Below are positions 60,452 through 64,000 of a stretch of 64,000 nt of DNA, one piece after another (the first letter of the stretch is position 1; the number at the start of each line of letters is the position of its first letter). A program made the position numbers and the translations under genes. The DNA is from Philodulcilactobacillus myokonensis (GTDB lineage: Bacteria > Bacillota > Bacilli > Lactobacillales > Lactobacillaceae). Under the pieces are notes generated by a model. It saw only the letters and a program-made list of their open reading frames with translations, was not told the DNA's origin and searched no databases. The stretch covers positions 1,240,001 to 1,304,000 of the forward strand of contig NZ_BRPL01000002.1 in the NCBI RefSeq assembly GCF_027923585.1, in the 5' to 3' direction.

Positions 60452-61855
60452 TTAATTTTTTTGATTAGTGTGTTTAATCCCAATCCCTGTAAATCCACTG
60501 AAGACAGATAAAATTGGTGAAAGGATCGAGAAGAATACAAATGGCAAGTAGTGAGCAGTCGGAACATTAAGTGTATTAGTAATGAAGACACCAGCAACTC
60601 CCCAAGGAACTAGGTAGTTAATGACGGTCCCACCATCTTCTAAGACACGACTTAGAGCGACCTTAGCTAAACCAGCCTTTTTAAATGCTTTTGAGAAAGC
60701 ATTCCCTGGTAAAATAACTGAAAGGTACTGTTCACCGATAAAGACATTCACGCCAATGCAAGCTAGGATGGCAGCTAAAATTAATTTTCCATCAGAATTC
60801 AAATGCTTTGAAGCTGGTTTCATAACGGCATCTGTAATCCCTAAATGCATTAATAATCCACCAAAAGCTAAAGCAACAAAAATTAGCGACATACTACTCA
60901 TCATACTAGAAATTCCGCCACGGCTTAGCAATGCATCAACATCATGATTACCAGTGTGAGAAACAAACCCATTTAAAATGACGTTAGCAGCATTTGTAAT
61001 GTTTAAACTGCCACTTTGGAAAAAGTACATAATGACAGAAACGGTAATATTAATTAATAATGTTGGAACCGTTGGGATTTTTACCCATGCACAGATGAAT
61101 AAAAGTAAAATTGGAATAATTGCCCAGAATGTGATTGAAAAGTGCTGGGTCAAAACCTGTTCCGTAACGTGAATCTTGGATAAACTAACCGAACGATTAC
61201 CATGACCAATAAATAGGTAAATAACAAAGGTAATGACAAGTGCCGGCAACGTTGTAAAGGTCAAATTTTTAATATGATCCATTAAATCAGCGCCAACCAC
61301 AGCAACGGATAAATTATTGGTTGCAGATAATGGTGATGATTTATCACCAAAAATAGCACCAGATAGAACGGCACCAGCAACCATGGCTGGATTGATTCCC
61401 ATCGTAATTCCAATTCCCATGAATGCAATTCCTAACGTTGATACGACGGTGAAAGTACTTCCAACCATGCATCCAACGAGTCCACAGACAATGAAAACTG
61501 ATGGTAAGAACCATTGGGCACTGATCAAATGAAACCCAAAGACCATTAAACTTGGAATAATGCCAGAAATAATCCATGCACCAATCAAAGCACCAATTAA
61601 AATAAAAATAAATAGTGGCACAATTCCATTTTTAATTCCAACGACAAAACTATCGTTAATTTGATCCCACGAAAAGCCCTTTAATTTCGACCAAAAAATA
61701 ACAATAATAATGCTGACTAGGATTGGAATCTCAGGTGATAATTTCAAGCCAATGACCCCAAATCCCATTACAATTAACATCAAAAGCAATACCAGAATGC
61801 TCTCACCTAATGAAAAGTGGGGTTCTGATTTTTTAAGCACTTTAACTTTATTCAT
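60452..61855 (-). CDS. NhaC-family transporter under T-box control
   Basis: A 467-residue protein with about eleven membrane helices and NhaC features: GIVPLFIFILIGALIGAWI, the SGAIFGDKSSPLSATNNLS block with the conserved Asp, and NVFIGEQYLSVILPG. The family is named for Na/H antiport, but the upstream leader is a T-box with a tyrosine specifier codon. T-box control of NhaC members is known from comparative work in Firmicutes, and points to tyrosine (or other amino acid) transport. ATG start with AAAGGG. Confidence 0.88.
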   Translation of the reverse strand: MNKVKVLKKSEPHFSLGESILVLLLMLIVMGFGVIGLKLSPEIPILVSIIIVIFWSKLKGFSWDQINDSFVVGIKNGIVPLFIFILIGALIGAWIISGIIPSLMVFGFHLISAQWFLPSVFIVCGLVGCMVGSTFTVVSTLGIAFMGIGITMGINPAMVAGAVLSGAIFGDKSSPLSATNNLSVAVVGADLMDHIKNLTFTTLPALVITFVIYLFIGHGNRSVSLSKIHVTEQVLTQHFSITFWAIIPILLLFICAWVKIPTVPTLLINITVSVIMYFFQSGSLNITNAANVILNGFVSHTGNHDVDALLSRGGISSMMSSMSLIFVALAFGGLLMHLGITDAVMKPASKHLNSDGKLILAAILACIGVNVFIGEQYLSVILPGNAFSKAFKKAGLAKVALSRVLEDGGTVINYLVPWGVAGVFITNTLNVPTAHYLPFVFFSILSPILSVFSGFTGIGIKHTNQKN

Positions 61856-61885
61856 ACTATCAACACCCTTTCTGATTCCAATAAA

Positions 61886-62170
61886 AAAATCCCAATTACA
61901 AATTAATGTAATTGGGACGACAAATTTTAAGTTAATACCGTGGTACCACCCAGCTTAAAAGCCAATCTGGCTTCTCGCTCATTAGATGATAACGGATCTA
62001 AATATTATCCGGATAACAATTATTTTCATTGTATTTCGACCCATTCACCCTGATCGGTTCGCAGCAACCACCGACTTCCTGACACCCAGATGAACGACTA
62101 CTTTAATGAAAAGCACTTGCTTAATATATTAATTATTAGAAATAATATCATTTTCATTTAATGATGTCAA
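61886..62170 (-). promoter_or_regulatory. T-box riboswitch leader, predicted tRNA-Tyr specific
   Basis: A promoter, TTGACA (62165-62170), 17 bases, TATTAT (62142-62147), begins the leader. Stem I closes with TTTTCATT (62105-62112) and AATGAAAA (62023-62030). Directly before the 3' half lies TAC (62031-62033), followed by A, the place of the specifier codon, so Tyr. The T-box sequence TGGGTGGTACCACGG is at 61938-61952. The terminator CCCAATTACA/TGTAATTGGG with T7 is at 61884-61916. Uncharged tRNA-Tyr should allow read-through into the NhaC gene. Confidence 0.92.
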
Positions 62171-62171
62171 C

Positions 62172-62501
62172 CTATTTTGAATTAACTTCCGCTAATTTTT
62201 GATCTAAAAATTGAGCTAATTTATCTTTTGGATAAACTCCGGTTACTTTCTCTTTGGCTTGCCCATGTTTAAAGATCACTAAACTTGGAATGCTCATCAC
62301 CTTATAATTCATGGCAATGTCTTGATTATTTTCAACATTCATTTTGCCAAAATGAATTTGACCCTTAAATTGATTTTCTAATTGTTTCATAATTGGATTC
62401 ATCATTTTACAAGGTCCACACCATGGGGCCCAAAAATCAATGACAGTGATCAAATTATTTGTCTCCCGCTTTAAATTATCACGGGTAATGGTAGTTGCCA
62501 A
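62172..62501 (-). CDS. trxA: Thioredoxin
   Basis: Thioredoxin reduces protein disulfides in the cytoplasm. The 109-residue protein has the active site WAPWCGPCKMM, the cis-Pro loop SIPSLVIFKHG and the C-terminal helix. The start is TTG at 62501 with GGGAG upstream, right after the terC stop. It is the second gene of terC-trxA. The promoter of the following T-box leader begins within two bases of its stop codon. Confidence 0.95.
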   Translation of the reverse strand: MATTITRDNLKRETNNLITVIDFWAPWCGPCKMMNPIMKQLENQFKGQIHFGKMNVENNQDIAMNYKVMSIPSLVIFKHGQAKEKVTGVYPKDKLAQFLDQKLAEVNSK

Positions 62502-62502
62502 A

Positions 62503-63249
62503 TTAATTTCTCCCTTTCAAATACGGTTTTGCAAAATGATAGCCAACGGTTACGACGATTAAAACTAGGACGATCACGCCAAATAAAGACGGCGGCATTT
62601 CAATGTTGATTGATGGAATTGAAATCATCAATTTAATTGCAATAATAGCAATCAAAACGTATGCCATCGGTTTCAATTCAGGAATCTGTCGCATCAAGAA
62701 CATAATTCCTTCAGCGACAAACCGCATGACTAAAATTCCAATCATTCCACCAATTAATACGATAACCGGATTAGATGAAACTGCCAATGCTGCCAATACC
62801 GAATCAACAGAAAAAATGGCATCCATAAATTCAATCTGTAGAACCGTTGACCAAAATAATGAAAGATGCTTATGTTTATGGCTCTTAGTTTCAGTTCGAT
62901 GACGTTTTTTCTTCCGATCACGAAAGAAAGCAAAAACTAGGTATAGTAAATAAATTCCACCAATAATTTTAATTGGCCAGAAATTAATTAAATATACGCC
63001 AATTCCAATCACTAAGAAGCGGTAAAGATAGGCACCCCATAAACCATAAAATAATGATTTTTCACGTTGCAACTTACTTGGCAATACTTGAGTTTGAGCT
63101 GCTAACACAACTGCATTATCAACTGATAACAAGCATTCCATAACAACGAGTGAAAAAATAACCAAAAGGTCGTTCCAAGAAGTCACGACCGTTGACCAAT
63201 TTTTCAGACTGAAAAAGGGTCCATATAAATGTGCTAGTAAGTTCAGCAA
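62503..63249 (-). CDS. TerC family integral membrane protein
   Basis: The 248-residue protein has seven or eight membrane helices. The acidic motifs ECLLSVDNAVVLAAQ and FMDAIFSVDSVLAALAV define TerC, whose Bacillus members (MeeF/MeeY) export manganese to metallate exoenzymes. A His-rich cytoplasmic loop (RKKKRHRTETKSHKHKH) lies in the middle. TTG start with GAGGGG. Only 65 bases separate it from the gene upstream, so there is no room for a manganese riboswitch. It is probably co-transcribed with trxA. Confidence 0.9.
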   Translation of the reverse strand: MLNLLAHLYGPFFSLKNWSTVVTSWNDLLVIFSLVVMECLLSVDNAVVLAAQTQVLPSKLQREKSLFYGLWGAYLYRFLVIGIGVYLINFWPIKIIGGIYLLYLVFAFFRDRKKKRHRTETKSHKHKHLSLFWSTVLQIEFMDAIFSVDSVLAALAVSSNPVIVLIGGMIGILVMRFVAEGIMFLMRQIPELKPMAYVLIAIIAIKLMISIPSINIEMPPSLFGVIVLVLIVVTVGYHFAKPYLKGRN

Positions 63250-63314
63250 ATTCTAATTCCCCTCACTCTATTAAATTAAATTCAAATTAATTATACCATG
63301 AGGTGAAAACTAAA

Positions 63315-63998
63315 TTAATCGTTATTGATTGCTTCTAAATCATATTTGCTTAAATTATATTGTCTAATTACGCCAATTAATTTTTTAGCGTAACTAGGAT
63401 CAGTCGCATAACTATTCCGCTGAAGTAAGTAAGCAGCTTTAATATAGCTATTGGTATTATTACCACGAATAAAGTTAACCTGTAATTGATGATCATGGTC
63501 AGCAATTGCTTCAGTCAAATTCGGGTATTTCCTAAATTTAGCTGGAACGGTGATTTTTTTACCATTAACATATTCGTCAGTATCATAAGAAACATACTGG
63601 CCCTGATAAGTCCCTTTAATTCCAAACGGGTTATTAGCCGTCTGATAAAGCTTAGATGTACCCCATTGCGATTCAACAATTGCCTGTGCAATCACAATAC
63701 TAGGCAACACGTGATAATTTTTTTGATAAATTAAAATTGCCGGTTTTGAAATATGGTTAATAAATTTATGTTCCATATCCCGTTGCTGGATTTCACTTGA
63801 AGTTTCGGCATTTTGCGTCGTCATAATGTTTTGATTATTAATTCTAGAATTGATTTTACGAATTCCAAACGCCGCTAATCCAATTACAACGACAATAATA
63901 ATTAAAACGGCAAAAACAAAGCCATGTTTGTGACTCCCTTTCTTTCTGTGATCAGCAACATGTCGCCGTTTTAATGTTAAATTTCGTTTCTTTTTCAT
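63315..63998 (-). CDS. GH73 endo-beta-N-acetylglucosaminidase, membrane-anchored
   Basis: A 227-residue protein with a very basic N-terminus (MKKKRNLTLKRRHVADHRKK), one membrane helix (about 25-47) and a glucosaminidase domain: PSIVIAQAIVESQWGTSKL with the catalytic Glu, NNPFGIKGTYQGQYV, and FRKYPNLTEAIADHDH. Such enzymes cut the glycan strand of peptidoglycan at the wall. The ATG lies two bases from the window end, so its ribosome site is not visible and a longer form cannot be excluded. Confidence 0.9.
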   Translation of the reverse strand: MKKKRNLTLKRRHVADHRKKGSHKHGFVFAVLIIIVVVIGLAAFGIRKINSRINNQNIMTTQNAETSSEIQQRDMEHKFINHISKPAILIYQKNYHVLPSIVIAQAIVESQWGTSKLYQTANNPFGIKGTYQGQYVSYDTDEYVNGKKITVPAKFRKYPNLTEAIADHDHQLQVNFIRGNNTNSYIKAAYLLQRNSYATDPSYAKKLIGVIRQYNLSKYDLEAINND

Positions 63999-64000
63999 AT

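Noticed and set aside
61886-62120. Protein-coding content of the leader before the NhaC gene
   Set aside because: The stretch is fully explained by the T-box structure and has no reading frame with a ribosome site.
63250-63314. Manganese (yybP-ykoY) riboswitch before terC
   Set aside because: The gap of 65 bases is too short and has none of the conserved sequence.

Overview
The window looks like origin-proximal chromosome of a low-GC, Gram-positive lactic acid bacterium (Lactobacillaceae). The evidence is the gene order rsmG-parA-parB-DUF951, an S-layer precursor whose signal peptide resembles the Levilactobacillus brevis/Apilactobacillus type, a DUF285-repeat surface giant with an SH3-like C-terminus, CcpA-type cre boxes, a T-box leader and frequent TTG starts. 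An Apilactobacillus-, Lentilactobacillus- or Levilactobacillus-like genus is an inference from surface proteins, not a proven identity.

Layout. 1-2.7 kb: partition and rRNA methylation operon. 2.8-7.1 kb: polytopic GT-C-like membrane proteins and a GtrB-like lipid-linked sugar transferase. 7.2-10.3 kb: a nucleoside transporter, a catalytically dead phosphopentomutase relative behind an attenuator-like leader, and an SGNH hydrolase. 10.4-25 kb: an accessory region in which very AT-rich genes of unknown or defence-like type are interleaved with genes of ordinary composition. It holds a ComK-like regulator, an ImmA-type metallopeptidase with a membrane partner, a plasmid-type RepA_N initiator with a candidate antisense RNA, a Ser-rich secreted protein, a TIR protein paired with a TPR protein carrying a deoxyribosyltransferase-like domain, the S-layer gene, a sigma factor with DUF1659 and DUF2922 genes, and a frameshifted SecB-like chaperone with two small upstream genes resembling a toxin-antitoxin-chaperone module.

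25-33 kb: an MMPL transporter with its divergent TetR regulator, an amino acid antiporter, a quinone reductase-like flavoprotein, enolase, and a Zn alcohol dehydrogenase whose promoter contains a perfect cre match. 33-47 kb: cell-surface block with the roughly 2030-residue repeat protein, two paralogous beta-propeller-like exoproteins, a small secreted SH3-like protein, a MacB-type ABC transporter, an ArsB/NhaD-like permease and an ElaA-type acetyltransferase. 47-57.7 kb: RlmCD-type methyltransferase, aldo/keto reductase, tandem tyrosine-phosphatase genes, an alpha/beta hydrolase, and the purB / purA-guaC purine interconversion genes around a divergent control region. 57.8-64 kb: two LysM wall hydrolase paralogues, a GRP-family sugar porter, an NhaC-type transporter behind a tyrosine T-box, terC-trxA, and a GH73 glucosaminidase.

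The most novel candidates are the TIR/TPR gene pair, the SecB-associated module with its homopolymer frameshift, the RepA_N replication-control cassette sitting in chromosome-like context, the dead DeoB paralogue with its unclassified leader, and two genes that appear to start with ATT. No tRNA, rRNA, CRISPR array, insertion sequence or prophage structural gene was seen. All family assignments come from reading motifs; no database search was run.
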